DNA of 64,000 bases, from assembly GCA_020205615.1 (NCBI GenBank), contig CM035168.1:129900795-129964794 (forward strand), written 5' to 3'. Positions within the stretch are counted from its first letter, which is position 1. Each line of letters begins with the position of its first letter. Both the position numbers and the translations under genes were made by a program. A model generated the notes under the pieces. That model was not told the origin of the DNA, made no database searches, and was given only the letters and a program-made list of their open reading frames with translations. Shown one piece after another: positions 21,949 to 35,239 of this stretch. This DNA is from Panax quinquefolius (Eukaryota; Streptophyta; Magnoliopsida; Apiales; Araliaceae).

Positions 21949-24369
21949 TGACGCCTCCAAAATTAGGTATACATCACCCATCTTGGGTCGCCACTTACAT
22001 GGTACGTAAATTTAAATACAACTTATTAACATAACCAATGCATACAATACGACATAAACCGTGAGTTTAAATACAAATATCGCCTACTAGATATTATACA
22101 AACTCAAACAAAAAGTCCTCATTATAATTATTATCACACTATTTCACGAATAGTGAGGACTACTAATGCTATCTTCGTGACCATCACTGCTTTCCCACTT
22201 CGTCCCAATTATATTCTCATTTCAAGAGAATAAAGGAAAAGAAAGGTGAGCTCAACTAGCCCAAGAGAAGAAATATTATGACTAAGATAATGTAGAATAA
22301 ATTATCAATAGTCTTCAACAATGTTAAACCGATAAAATATAATAGATAACTAGTTTAATCTGCAGCTGAATATCTAATCCATTAAAAGAGTCAAGTAGAA
22401 AATAAAATCTACTATCTTTTATGATTTTAAAAGGTTTTTCATCAATCGTTATAGGTGAGACTCGACTTTTAATAAATAATCCACATCATCGAATCACCCC
22501 GCACTACTACTAGCCAAGGATATTCTTTAGTATCACGATCACAATTATTCCTCGCACTACTGGCCAAGAATAGTCAGGTATTCATTAATGGTCATGATCA
22601 TGCCAACAATCGTCCATCAATGCACTACTACTAATCGAGGATTTTTAATCACATCATTTGTAACATTACGGCCATGATTACACCGAATAATCCCTCATCA
22701 TAATCATACCAAGTCCATCCATGCTCTACAGAATACAAATGACTTTAAAAAAAAATATAAACATGAGGATGATGACAATGATATAAGAATTCAATAAAAC
22801 AAGTTCAAGAATTATTTTATCCGTGATTTATTAACGCCCAAATTGTCAACATGATATCGCTTTGTAGAGAAAAATTCAAGAATGATCGTAAAAATATTTC
22901 CATGAAAAGATATCGGATGAAACGCAAATATCAAGGATATTCTACTAATTTCATGGAGTATAAGTCATAGTTTTAACCAACCGGGGTATAATAAAGAATG
23001 GAATAACAAAAGAAATCACCATGCATGCGATTGCGATGTATGTGTTATTCCAATGTAATAATAATAACGGAACCAGTCGTGAAATTCACAATCACGTGAT
23101 GTTCAACAGTAATAATAAAGATGGAACCAGATCCGTAAAACACACGATATAGGATATTCAAATGTAAATGATAAAGATTTTAACCAGTCCTAAAAAACAC
23201 GCATGTGATGTTCCAATGTAATAATAATAAAGATTTTAACCAGTCCCGTGTAAAACACATGTGCATGTGATGTTCCAAATGTAATAATAGAAGAATGTCA
23301 CCAAGTATAGGTAAACCACAGCATATCTGAAGTTATTCCAATGTAATAATAAGCAATGGAATAACATAAGGATTTCACCAAGTATAGGGTATCGCCGTAT
23401 ATAAAAGTTATGTATAGGGTATGCCACTTTTACAAAGTTATTCCAATAATAATAATGAATGGAATAATGTAAGTTCTCTTCAAGAAGAAAGAATAACACC
23501 CCTTACCGTAAAAAGAACCTAATATGAAGTAGTGAAGTAGCGTAATACTCTTCTTCTTTCTATAACTTTCTCTATAAACTTCTCTCTATAATTTCTCTCT
23601 GTAGTTTTGATGAATTCGTAAGAAAATAATGAAGGAATGAGCTTCATTTATAGGAAAATGGAATGCATAAGTAATTAATCCATGAACTGCCTAGATTGAT
23701 TTACTTTAATCTGACGGTATTCATATTTAAAGAAAAATCTTTTAAATAAAATATAATATATTCTATTTATATAAAACATTTTACTATGCAAACACTATGC
23801 AATACTACGCAAAACACTATGCAATACACTATGCAATACTATAATAAAATATATAATATATTCTATTTATGTATAACTTTAATAAAGTATTCTATTTTAT
23901 ATAAAAAGATGTTTCAATAAAATAAAACGTCATTATCGCTATAATAATTCATATTATTAATCGACAATAATGGAATCAAACCGAGTGACTTCTCACATAA
24001 AGATCAATAATCAATACCGTGCTACTACTACGCAACCACACGTGACATCGTATTTTTTACTACCGAAAGTAGTTCAACAAGAACTACGGTGAAAACTTCC
24101 GCCGTTATTTCAATAAAATATTTTTGTCTTTTTTTCTCAATCCGACAATAATTCATTTGTGGGGTCCACCAATGATTGAGCTAGTTGTACGAAATATTCC
24201 CTCGCTAAACCGAATATTCTCACCAATCGAATATAATATAACCACTTGATATACTTGCAAAATTTATAAATATTACCCACAACTATAACATTATACCAAA
24301 TTATTCCATAATATTCAAAATAATATTTATAGAAAATTCATCTTTATTTATAAAAACTGGGGTCTTACA
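21949..24369 (-). repeat. E6 3' LTR (type III)
   Basis: TGACGCC at 21949 to GGGGTCTTACA at 24369, 2.4 kb. Contains GCACTAC/CCAAGGATATT repeats (22500-22700), the TTATTCC/GGAATAA palindromic array (22990-23480), a TATA-like CTATAAATG on the minus strand (23645-23653) and the ACTATGCAA short repeats (23780-23850). Confidence 0.9.
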
Positions 24370-25620
24370 ACCTCCCTTCTTATGAAATTTCTCACCGAAA
24401 TTAGGGTACGACACTGTATGTCAAGAGGTAAGGATACCGTGATTTCATTTCGATTCTAACTCCCAAGTCATTTCTCAACATCGTGGTTCCTCCACAAAAC
24501 TTTAACTTGAGGTATAACCTCGAGCGTAGAATATGTTCCTTCTTATCCAAAATTTGAACAGAACCTCTTCATACGCCAAATCTTCCGCTATTTCGTCCCG
24601 GCTTCTAACTCAATAATATGGTTCGGGTCTTTCACATATTTACGTAATATGGATATGTGAAAAACGTTATGAACACGAGACATATTTCAAGTAAAGTCGA
24701 GTCTATAGCCACGCTCCCTACTCGATCGAGGATTAAAATGGACCGATGAATCGAGGATTAAGTTTTCCTCTCTTTCCAAATCTTGTAACTCCTTTCCACG
24801 GAGCAACTTTTAACAACACACGATCTCCTATATCAAATTCCACGTCCTTTCGATGAAGATCGGCATAACTCTTTTGTCGATTTTGTGAGGTTTTTATACG
24901 TTGTAGGATCGTTTGAATCTTTTCCGTAGTCATACGTACAACTCCTATTCCCCAATAACGCTGCTTCACCCACCTCATCCCAAAGATACCGGGAGAACGA
25001 CACTTTCTTCCGCATAACGCTCGAATGGAGCCATGCCAATACTTCTGCTTGATAACCGTTGTTGTAGGAAAACTCCACCAATGGTAAGAACTTGTCCCAA
25101 CTCCCTCAAATCAAGAACACGTAGTCTTAATAGATCTTCAAGAGTTTGAATAGTCCTCTCCGATCGTCTCGTCCGTCTCGAGGATGATATGCCGAAAGCT
25201 AAATCGTAAGTCCGCGCTCATAGCTTTTTTGCAAACTAACCCAAAATCGTGAAGTGAATCTTGGGTCTCGATCGAAACTATGGATACCCAAGATACCATG
25301 CGCATCTTACAATCTCGCTTATGTACATACGAAAGCAAGACGCTCAAGTGTATAAGTTTCTCAGATTTGTAAGAAATGAGCGTACTTGGCAATCTATCAA
25401 CAATGACCCAAATCGCATCAATGCCTTGAGAAACCTTAGGAAGACCGCAGAACGAAAATCCATGGTAATGTGCTCCCACTTCCATTCTCGGAATTTCAAG
25501 TGGTTGCAATGGACCTTTTGGTACTTGATGCTCCGCTTTAACTCGCTGACAAGTTAGACACCTTGAGATAAACAAATCTATCTCTCTCTTCATATTGCTT
25601 CCACCAAAATGTATGACTTA
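24370..25620 (-). pseudogene. E6 integrase with C-terminal chromodomain
   Basis: The zinc-finger end CLTCQRVKAEHQVPKG and LQPLEIP lie at 25593-25500. The core follows with WVIVDRLPS and the TQDSLHDFGL segment. The C-terminal module at 24978-24733 (KSYADLHRKDVEF, GVTRFGKRGKLNPRFIGPF) is well kept. The chromodomain region follows to about 24400 and ends at the polypurine tract. Frameshifts lie in the core. Confidence 0.85.
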
Positions 25621-25959
25621 ATATCATGATACATTTTGCACTCCTGTGATGGATTGCAAATGGTGTGTCAGGCGCCCCATCATGATATTATACTTTAAAT
25701 CGTGGTCGTTAGAACACAAAGTCCGGAGTCGACTCAAGTATTCCTTCTTCATCGATTCTTGCTTCCCGATAGCACCTCTCTTGCACTTTCTTTTCTCATG
25801 CGATCACCTGTGTCCAGTGTCCGTAGCTTGAAAGCAGCCTTTAACTTTATCGATTAAAGTCTGCCCTACTCAGATATTCGCTTATCATCACACGCGTCCC
25901 CTCGAGTCTTTAACTCTATCTCCATCCTTTGCAAGTCACACAAAATGGGCCTTTGTGTT

Positions 25960-27340
25960 GACAATAACGCACTCAGATTCTGCATACGATCTTCTACTCA
26001 ATGCATCGCCTACCACGCTCGCTTTTCCGTGATGGTATTGATGGTATGATCATAATCTTTCAATGCTTCAAGCCAACGTCCGTTGTCGCGTATGTGAGTT
26101 CCTTTTGAGTGAAGAAATATTTGAGGCTTTTATGATCCGTAAAGATCTCCACTTTCTCCCCATACAAGTAATGCCTCCAAATTTTAAGTGTAAAGATAAT
26201 ACCGCTAACTCCAGATCATGAGTAGGATAATTCCTCTCATATTCTTTGAGTTGTCGCGAGGCATAAAGCTATAACTTTTCCATGTTGCATAAGAACACAT
26301 CCCAACCCTTTTGCTCAAGCATCACCGAGATGACAAATCCTCCGAGCCGATGGTATTGTCGTAATACAGTCTTTGAAATAAGTCTCTTCGAGTTCTTGAA
26401 AACTCTTCTCACATTCTTCGCTTCCAACCGAACTTTCAGATCTTTTCGAGTCACCGAATCAATGGAGTAGCGATTCGAGAAAATCCTTCCACGAATCTCC
26501 GATAATAACCAAATTTAAACCGAGAAAGCTACGTGCATTTTGGCCATCGATTTAGGTTGTTCCCGACTTTGAATAGCTTCTATCTTCACGGGTCAATGAT
26601 ATTCCACGACTTGATACCACGTGCCCAAGGAATGCTACTTCTTCAAGCCGTAATTCGCATTTCTTCAACTCGCATAAAGCTTATATTCACGGCTTTTGGA
26701 GTGTCACCTCAAGTGTTGCTTTCATGATCTTCACGGCTTTTGGAATAAATAAGGATGTCATCAATAAAGACGACCACAAAGTGATCTAAATATTCCTTGA
26801 ATACTTGGCTCATCATATCCACGAAGGCAAGAGAGCATTAGTCAATCCAAAGGACATGACTAGGAATTCATAATGCCCGCATCGAAGTTCCCAAAGCCGC
26901 TTTGGAATGTCACGGCTTCTAATCTTCAATCGGTGATATCCTAACGAAGATCAATCTTTGAAAAGAATTTGGCTCTCTTGCGTCAAACAAACAGTCATCA
27001 ATACGCGGCAATGGATACCTATTTTGATGGTGACATGATTCAACTCCCGATAATCAATACAAAGTCGCATACTCCCATCTTTCTTCTTCACGAATGTAAT
27101 GTGAGCACCCCAAGGAGAAGTACTAGGACGAATAAAGCCAATGTCTAACAATTCCTCGCAGCTGGGTCTTTAACTCCTCAAGTTCAATAGAGCCATTCGA
27201 TATGGGGCTTTGGAAATAGGTTTTGTACCGTGTTCAAGGTCGATACAAAATTCAATTTCACGCCTGGGGTAGGCCAGAAGTTCTTCTGGGAATACGTCAG
27301 AAATTTATTAACAATAGAAATATCGCTTCAAAACCGACGT
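25960..27340 (-). pseudogene. E6 reverse transcriptase and RNase H
   Basis: The RT N-terminal part at 27151-26951 reads [33 protein letters not shown]. The catalytic IDD codons are at 26757-26765. RNase H lies around 26450-25990 (complement of TGATCCGTAAAGATCTCCAC is the YSDHKS-type segment at about 26131-26150). Small indels break the frame repeatedly. The gap 25621-25960 holds the RNase H to integrase connection and no separate gene. Confidence 0.8.
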
Positions 27341-27840
27341 ATTTTTGTTTAAATCAGATATGAGCTAAGAAAGCTTGACATCCATTTTTCAATAAACGAA
27401 TAGCTTTATGGCTTGAGATGACCGTGATTGATTTTAATGGTTTGGTCGTTTGAATTCGCATAATAGGTTGATTAGGAATATGAAAGCTAACAACCTTACG
27501 AAAACAATCAATTTTTGCATGATAAGTAGTTAACCAATCAATCCCTAGAATCACGCCAAATGCAAGTATTTTTAATGAAATAAGATCGACGTGTAAATGT
27601 GAGGGTACCGATTTGAACCAAACAAGACTTATAAACAAAGGGATGTAATGAAGGTTTCTCCCAACGGAGTTTCCACAGATAAGTCAAAGTCTAATTTTTC
27701 CTGAGTCAAATTTAATCGATGAGCCAAAGTAGGAGAAATAAAAGAATGGGTAGAACCCCAGATCAAATAAAGTGTAGACTTCATTAGAGTTTATGATAAG
27801 CTTACCCGTGATGACCTCATTCGGGTTCCTCGCTTCTCCT
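27341..27840 (-). pseudogene. E6 protease
   Basis: 27638-27354 encodes VDLISLKI, GVILGIDWLTTYHAKIDCFR (the GIDWL motif is typical of Ty3/gypsy protease) and the KAIRLLKNGCQAFLAHI linker. The active site near 27755-27775 is corrupted: the + strand reads AACCCCAGATCAAATAAAG where AACC(A)GTATC would give DTG. Confidence 0.8.
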
Positions 27841-29018
27841 GGAGGTCACAACAAACGCCTCCTCAGACTACCGGTTTTGACTTTTCTCGACTACCTTTGG
27901 GTGCCTCCATCCTAGTTGAATTTGTCTTGATAGAAACGACAAAAATCGAGCTAAGTGACCTTCTCTTCCACAATTATAACACGCTTTGACTAAGATGGCA
28001 CGCTTCGGATCGATGTGTCCCTCTTCTCCGTGATTTGAAGCATATGATAGTGGTCTTTCTCTTCCTTAACAACGGGTGTTGGGCCGACGCCTTTCCATCA
28101 TCATTGAATCTCCGCTTCTTGAAATGTCCATTCTTATTGTTTTGGCCCGATTACACCGGGTGGTTACCATATCCGCCCGTTGATTCCTCCACGCTTGTTG
28201 TCACCGCTCGATGACTACTCACCGGTATTATAACTTTGCTTACCGCTTCTTTTTAGTCAAGGCTGACTCGTTATCGCTACTCCACTAATCGAGCCCTATT
28301 TACAACATCCTAATACAAACACAGCTTTATGAGAAATAAGATGTCGACGTATCTCCGACTTCAAACCTCTTAAAAACATTCGCGCCATTCTCTCTTCATT
28401 ATCCACCAAGTGGGACGAACCGTGATAACTCCGCAAATTTTGCCTCGTATCATGCGACACCTGGCCATATTGTTTTGTTCCAACTTGATAAACTCCACCT
28501 CCTTCATGTATGGCGAATACTTTCGTGAAAGTATTTGTCGTTGAATGCCTCCCCGAACTTCTCCCAAGATATCTTCAAGACAAAGAAGTTGAGTACGCTT
28601 TACCGATTCCCACCAAGAATCGCCCTCCACGCAACATAAAGGCTGACAAAGGGAACCTTTGCTCTCTCGAGCATCCCAAGACATCAAATATCTTGGTAAT
28701 CTGCTTTATCCATGCTTTACGCGTGAGTGGTTTTTGCTTCCCATTAAACTCCGGTGGTCCCAGCTCCTTGAATTGTTTAATGCGGTGACCCGCCCGAGAG
28801 TTTTCCGTGTTTCCACCTACGCTTTGGATGTGAGTCGCTTCGCGTCATTGCAGAAAATCGCATAAAGCCTCCAACATTCGATCATTCATCATTTGGTCAA
28901 GGTTGTTGTTTTGCATGAGGATTGTCGCCTTCCGATGCACATTATCCCGATTATTGATATGTGGTGAATCAACGATCGCTCGTGGCTCCATCATATTCTC
29001 AACATTCTCGGATGTCAT
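27841..29018 (-). pseudogene. E6 gag
   Basis: The probable ATG is complementary to 29016-29018 (MTSENVENMMEPRAIVD). The capsid core at about 28790-28370 includes the WWESVK block. The zinc-knuckle region is near 27990-27960 (CYNCG followed by REGH). A nearby open frame on the opposite strand is a shadow of this gene. Confidence 0.8.
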
Positions 29019-29175
29019 TTTCAGACATCGCCACAAAACAAAAAAATAATCGACATGAAACAATTATCTTTATATTCTCAATCGACCAATAAAAAAGACA
29101 TAAATTTAGGTAGTCATACTAACGAAGGTATTCCCGCCTCCCTCCTAGTACTTTTCTCACATCTTAGCCAGTGGA

Positions 29176-29200
29176 TCATATCCTAAGCTCGATATTAACC
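29176..29200 (-). other. Degenerate primer binding site of E6
   Basis: The minus strand reads GGTTAATATCGAGCTTAGG where E1, E2 and E3 have TTGGTATCG(A)GCTTAGG. The position next to the LTR is right, but the TGGTATC core is altered to TTAATATC. E5 has the same change. Confidence 0.7.
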
Positions 29201-29201
29201 G

Positions 29202-31634
29202 CGACGACGCCCCAAAATTAGGTATACATCACCCATCTTGGGTCGCCACTTACATGGTACGTAAATTTAAATACAACTTATTAACATAAATCGTGTGGTA
29301 CAATACGACAAAAATCGTGAGTTTAAATACAAATATCGCCTACTAGATATTATACAAACTCAAACAAAAGTCCTCATTATAATTATTATCACACTATTTC
29401 ACGTAATAGTGAGGACTACTAATGCTATCTTCGTGACCATCACTGCTTCCCGACTCGTCTCCAAATATATTCTCATTTCAAGAGAATAAAGAAAGAAAGG
29501 GTGAGCTCAACTAGCCCAAAGAAGAAATATTATGACTAAGATAATGTAGAATAAATTATCAATAGTCTTCAACAATGTTAAACCGATAAAATATAATGTA
29601 TAACTAGTTTAATCATAGCTTAATATATGCAATCCATTAAAAGAGTCAAGTAGAAAATAAAATCTACTATCTTTTATGATTTTAAAAGGTTTTTCATCAT
29701 CATATATAATGAGACTCGCCTTTTAATAAATAATCCACATCATCGAATCACCCCTCGCACTACTACCAAGGATATTCTTTAAGTATCACGATCACAATTA
29801 TTCCTCGCACTACGCGCGAAGAATAGTTGTGTATTCATTAATGGTCATGATCATGCCAACAATCGGCCCATCAATGCACTACTACCAATCGAGGATTTTT
29901 AATCACATCATTTGTAATATTACTACCATGATTACAATCAATAATCCTCGTCATAATCATACCAAGTCCATCCATGCTCTACAAAAGCCACAAATGACTT
30001 TAAAAAATATAAACATGAGGATGATGACAATGATATAAGAATTCAATAAAACAAGTTCAAGAATTATTTTATCCAGATTTATTAACGTCCAAATTGTCAA
30101 CATGATATCGCTTTGTAGAAAAAATTCAAGAATGATCGTAAAAATATTTCCATGAAAAGATATCGGATGAAACGCAAATATCAAGGATATTCTACTAATT
30201 TCATGGAGTATAAAGTCAAAGTTTTAACCAACCGGGTATAATAAAGAATGGAATAACAAAAGAAATCACCACGCACGCAGATTGCAGATGTACAAAAGTT
30301 ATTCCAATGTAATAATAATAATCTAACCAAAGTCGTGAAATTCACAATCGGCTGTGATGTTCCAATGTAATAATAAAGATGGAACTGCATCCTGTAAAAC
30401 ACACGTATAGATATTCCAATGTATGATAAAGATTTTAACCAGTGTCCTGTAAAACACACGCATGTGATGTTCCAATGTAATTATAATAAAGATTTTAACC
30501 AGTGTCCTGTAAAACACATGCATGTGATGTTCCAAATGTAATAATAAAGAATGTCACCAAGTATAGGGTAAACCACAGATACAAAAGTTATTCCAATGTA
30601 ATAATAAGCAATGGAATAACATAAGGATTTCACCAAGTATAGGTATATCCGCATATATACAAAGTTATGTATAGTAGGTATGCCACTTTTACAAAGTTAT
30701 TCCAATGTAATAATAAAAATGGAATAATGTAAGTTCTCTTCAAGAAGAAAGAACACCCCACCGTAAAAAGAACCTAATATAGAAGTAGTGAAGTAGTAGT
30801 AATACTCTTTCTTCTTTCTATAACTTTCTCTATAGCTTCTCTCTATAATTTCTCTCTCTCTGTAGTTTCAATGAATTCGTAAGAAAATAATGAAGGAATG
30901 AGCTTCATTTATAGGAAAATGGAATGCATAAGAATTAATCCATGAACTATCTAGATTGATTTACTTTAATCTGACTATCCATATTTAAAGAAAAATCTTT
31001 TAAATAAAATATAATATATTCTATTTATATAAAAAAACATTTTACTATGCAAACACTATGCAATACTATGCAAAAAACACTACGCAAAACACTATGCAAT
31101 ACTACGATAATAAAATATAATATATTATATTTATAGAATAACTTTAATAAAGTATTCTATTTTATATAAAAAGATGTTTCAATAAAACAAAACGCGTCAT
31201 TATCGCTATAATAATTCATATTATTAATCGACAATAATGGAATCAAACCGAGTGACTTCTCACATAAGATCAATAATCAATACCGCAGGCTACTACGCAA
31301 CCACACGACATCATCGTATTTTTTACTACCGAAGTAGTTCAACAAGAACTACTAGTAGAAACTTCCGCCGTTATTTCAATAAAATATTTTTGTCTTTTTC
31401 TCAATCCGACAATAATTTCATTGTGGGGTCCACCAATGATTGAGTAGTTGCATTTAATATTCCCTCGCTAAACCCAATATTCCCCACCAATCGAATATAA
31501 TATAACCACTCAGATACTTTTGCAAAATTTATAAATATTACCCACAACTATAACATTATATCAAATTATTCCATAATATTCAAAAATAATATTTATAGAA
31601 AATTCATCTTTATTTATAAAACCTGGGTCTTACA
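29202..31634 (-). repeat. E6 5' LTR (type III)
   Basis: About 2.43 kb, matching 21949-24369 over its full length with the same internal repeats (GCACTAC repeats 29750-29950, palindromic array 30240-30740, TATA-like box 30906-30914). It ends CTGGGTCTTACA at 31634. Confidence 0.9.
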
Positions 31635-32264
31635 TCATACGTTCTCTCATTCTCCACCAAATGAGGTGCAACTCGATAACTCCGCGAACTTCGCCTCCAG
31701 ACTTTGGATACCGCCATATTATTCTCGCTTCCAAATCTAATAAACTCCACTTCCTTCATATGATTTAATACTTTCGTGGAAGTACTTGTCATATCGAATC
31801 TGCTTTCAAACGCTCTCCCACGACATACCGAAAGGTAATTGGATGGGTACGCTTCATGATTCCCACCAAGAATCCGCCTGCACCACTAACATAAAAAGTA
31901 GCGAATGGAACTTTCGTTCCTCCATACATCCCAAGACATCGAATATCTTGGTAATTTGCTTGACCCATGTTTCCGCCGTATGATCGGATCTGGCTTTCCC
32001 AGCACTGTGGTCCCAACTTCAACTCGCTTGGCGGACCACCCGTGAATTGCTATCATCTCCTCCTCAGATTTTGAACACGAGTCTCCTCGCCGATTTTCGT
32101 ACATGAACTGCAAAAAGCTTCTAAACATCCCCTCGCTCATCATCTCGTCAGGTGGTGTTATTCACGGAGAGTACATTGCCACTGTTGCAGACGCTTCTCC
32201 TCGTTGTTAAGTACAGCATCTCCACTGGTCTCATTTACACCACTATTAATATTCTCAATGACAT
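31635..32264 (-). pseudogene. E5 gag, 5' half
   Basis: Begins TCATACGTTCTC where E6 interrupted gag. Minus-strand pieces include the KHGSSKLPRYSMSWD segment, a shifted frame of WVKQITKIFDVLG. The start ATG is complementary to 32262-32264. The leader 32265-32429 follows with GGGTTAATTAAGGAAATC. Confidence 0.8.
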
Positions 32265-32424
32265 TCTCAATTCATCGCCATAAAACAAGGGTTAATTAAG
32301 GAAATCAATCACATAATATCCCTATATACCGACTAACTAACAAATAAGCTTAGTAGACACACTAGCAAAGGATTTACTCGCTCATCCCTCCTAGTTCTAT
32401 TCCCCGATCTCCGCCAGAGATCAT

Positions 32425-32444
32425 ATCCCTAAGCTCGATATTAA
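32425..32444 (-). other. Degenerate primer binding site of E5
   Basis: The minus strand reads GGTTAATATCGAGCTTAGGG. It shares the TTAATATC core change with E6, unlike the TGGTATC of E1 to E3. Confidence 0.65.
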
Positions 32445-35239
32445 CCGTGATTTACCCCAAAATAGGTCCATTCCATCCAACCCATTCTCGAGTCGCCAAA
32501 TACATGGTACGTAAAAACAACTATAACTTTATTATCACAACAATAAAATCGTGAGTTTAAATACAAATATTATCTTCTGATAATATTTATACTCAAATAA
32601 ATCCTCATCACATTTATTGATACATTATTTTACAATAATGGTGAGGACTACTAAACAACTCTCTCTAGAACCTTCATTCCATACCCCGACTAAGACTTCG
32701 CTACATTCTCGCCTCCCGAGAAGAAAAAATGGAACAACAAGGAAAAGGGTGAGCTCAACTAGCCCAAGAAAGAATGTTATGACTAAGATAATATACAACA
32801 AATTATCGTTAGTCTCCAACAGGAAAAATCGATAGAATACAATATACAAAGTTTCGATCAATATTCGCAATGAAATAATAATTCATGTAAGAGTTACGTA
32901 GAGAATGAAATCTACTATAATCTATGAATTTAACGTACCATCATCAATATTTTATCCTCAGAACATCAATCAATATTCATCTCAAATCAAATATTCATCT
33001 TTGCACTACAGCCCAAAGATATTCATCAATCCATCATGTTCATCTCAACACTGCTCATCTTTGCACTAAAGGCCAAAGATATTCATCATCAGTCCATATG
33101 TTCATTTAAACACTGCTCATCTTCGCACTACAGTGCCAAAGATATTCATCGATCGGTCATGTTCATTTAAACACCGCTCATCTTCACACTACAGCCAAAG
33201 ATATTCTTCAGAAATCATTCATCTTTGCACTACAGGCCAAAGATATTCAATAATATCATCATTTAAGACCGAGGATGATGAAAATATTTTTAAAGAACGA
33301 ATCCAAAGAAACAAAATGACAAGGATTAAGGATTAAGGATTCATACTTGGTTTTATCCATGTCCAATAATACCTCAAAAATAATCATAGTGGTGTAAAAT
33401 TCAAGAATGATCAAAACATGGATACAATCAAAGCTTAGTATCCAAAATAGATATTTTGGACGAAAAAGAAAAATTTTCATTTTTCTATTGAATAGTCTTG
33501 ATTCGTGAATAATGTCAGATACGTGAATAAAGGCCGATACGTGAATAAGAACTCAAACACTAAAAGATAGAAATTCCACAAAAAAACATCTTCACGCCTC
33601 ATTAATAAGACTTTCGTGAATAAGAATCGTGAATAGTAATTCATGAATAAGAACTCGTGAATAAGAACTCATGAATAAGTAACCCCGATATGAAAAAGTT
33701 CCAAATTTGATAAAAAGTACCAACCAATATTTCAAAGATAATGATATCAAGAATTAATATCATTTGAGAAGAAAAAATAACATCCCTTACCTCAAAGAAT
33801 CAAGATTTCTTGGGAAGGAAAGGCCGGAAGTGATCTTGAATGAAACTTGTATCTTGAACAACAACTCTCAAAGTATCTAAATACTCACAAAATACGCCAA
33901 TAATATAGAGAGAAAGAGAAAACTTTGTTTCGTGTGATTTTCAATTCTAACTTAGCCTCTATTTATAGAAAATGTTAGCCCACCAAGGCATTTCGACCAC
34001 CACTACACGATGGCTTTACTTTCGCTACTTTATTGCCACCCACCACATTTGAAATAAAATTCAGCACATTTCTTCACCAACCACAAGTGGGGCCCACTCA
34101 ATTCTAGAATTTTCCACCAAAATCAATTATAACCCTAATTTCCTAATCGGACACCTCTTAAAATTCATAACAAATCATTCGTGAATTTTTAACTGCTCAA
34201 AATTTGTGGACATATACTCAACTTATGTATGTATAACATACCCAAAAATTACCACAATCCAAATCTGGGCTTGATTAAAAATTATAACCCCATGAATATA
34301 TCTCAAAACCCCGATTTAATTTTTAATACCACCAATCCGATAAAATACCGATAAAACACCTTAACATTAATTCCTTCATTAATAACCACATAAATAAATC
34401 CATCATTTATATTCATATAAAATAAATATTTCCTTATCATATGAATCAATAATTAATTATTCACAAATAATATTACGTAATCACATTTATATAACCAGTC
34501 ATTCTCCTGGAAAGAGGGGCTTTCCAATAAGGATCTCTCCTTCTCGGGCGCGCAATTAGGTGACCAAACCTCTCCTTAGATGTAACTTTCTAGACATTGC
34601 CAATAATGTTATCTAATAATATTATTCAAATAATATGAATTATTGATCCGATAATGGGAAATATCTTGTAAAAGACAATTATGAACAACAATAATATAAA
34701 ATATCAACGCAAAGAATTATCGAATCAATAAAATAAAATATTGAATAAAGAATTCATCGTGAAAATTATTGAGTAGTGCCATCTTACGTATTTAATCAAT
34801 AATTCAACAATAATACATGCAATACCGTGCTGCTTGCGCAAACAATGCCAGATTATCAGATTTTAACCACCGGTATTCCAACAGTCTTAATTCAGAATAA
34901 CTACGCCAAGTATTTATAACCACCCAAACTTTGTCGCTTTCTCATCCAATCGCTTTCACATGGGGCCCACACATGGTCATCTACCGTCGCATTTAATATT
35001 CCCGACAAAGATTTAATATTCCACGACACCAAACGAATATTCCCCGACAAAGATTTAATATTCCACGACCAAACGAATATTCCCCGACAAAAATGAATAT
35101 TTTATAACCACTTGCTTATTTTGAAATATTTATGTATTTAACCCTTAACTATCCACATTAATCAAATCAACCCTTACTATTTCAAAATAATAAATAAAGG
35201 AAATTCCTTTTATTTAAAAAAAAAAAATTTTGTCTTACA
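32445..35239 (-). repeat. E5 5' LTR (type II)
   Basis: From CGTGATTTACCCC beside the primer binding site to TTTTGTCTTACA at 35239, 2.8 kb. Contains CATCTTTGCACTAC/CCAAAGATATTC repeats (32995-33250), TATA box 33959-33968, the segment shared with the E3 inner LTR (33790-34340), and a local duplication of about 45 bp (34998-35095: AATATTCCACGACCAAACG then AATATTCCCCGACAAAG twice). Confidence 0.9.

Larger units (their letters stand above)
21949..31634 (-). mobile_element. E6: near-complete Ty3/gypsy chromovirus, 9.7 kb
   Basis: Minus-strand element with 5' LTR 31634-29202, primer binding region, gag, protease, RT, RNase H, integrase, chromodomain, polypurine tract (24381-24370) and 3' LTR 24369-21949. 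It sits inside E5 gag. T(T/C)ATACGT occurs at both junctions (21941-21947 area and 31635-31642), but a clean 5-bp duplication cannot be fixed. All genes carry frameshifts. Confidence 0.9.
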
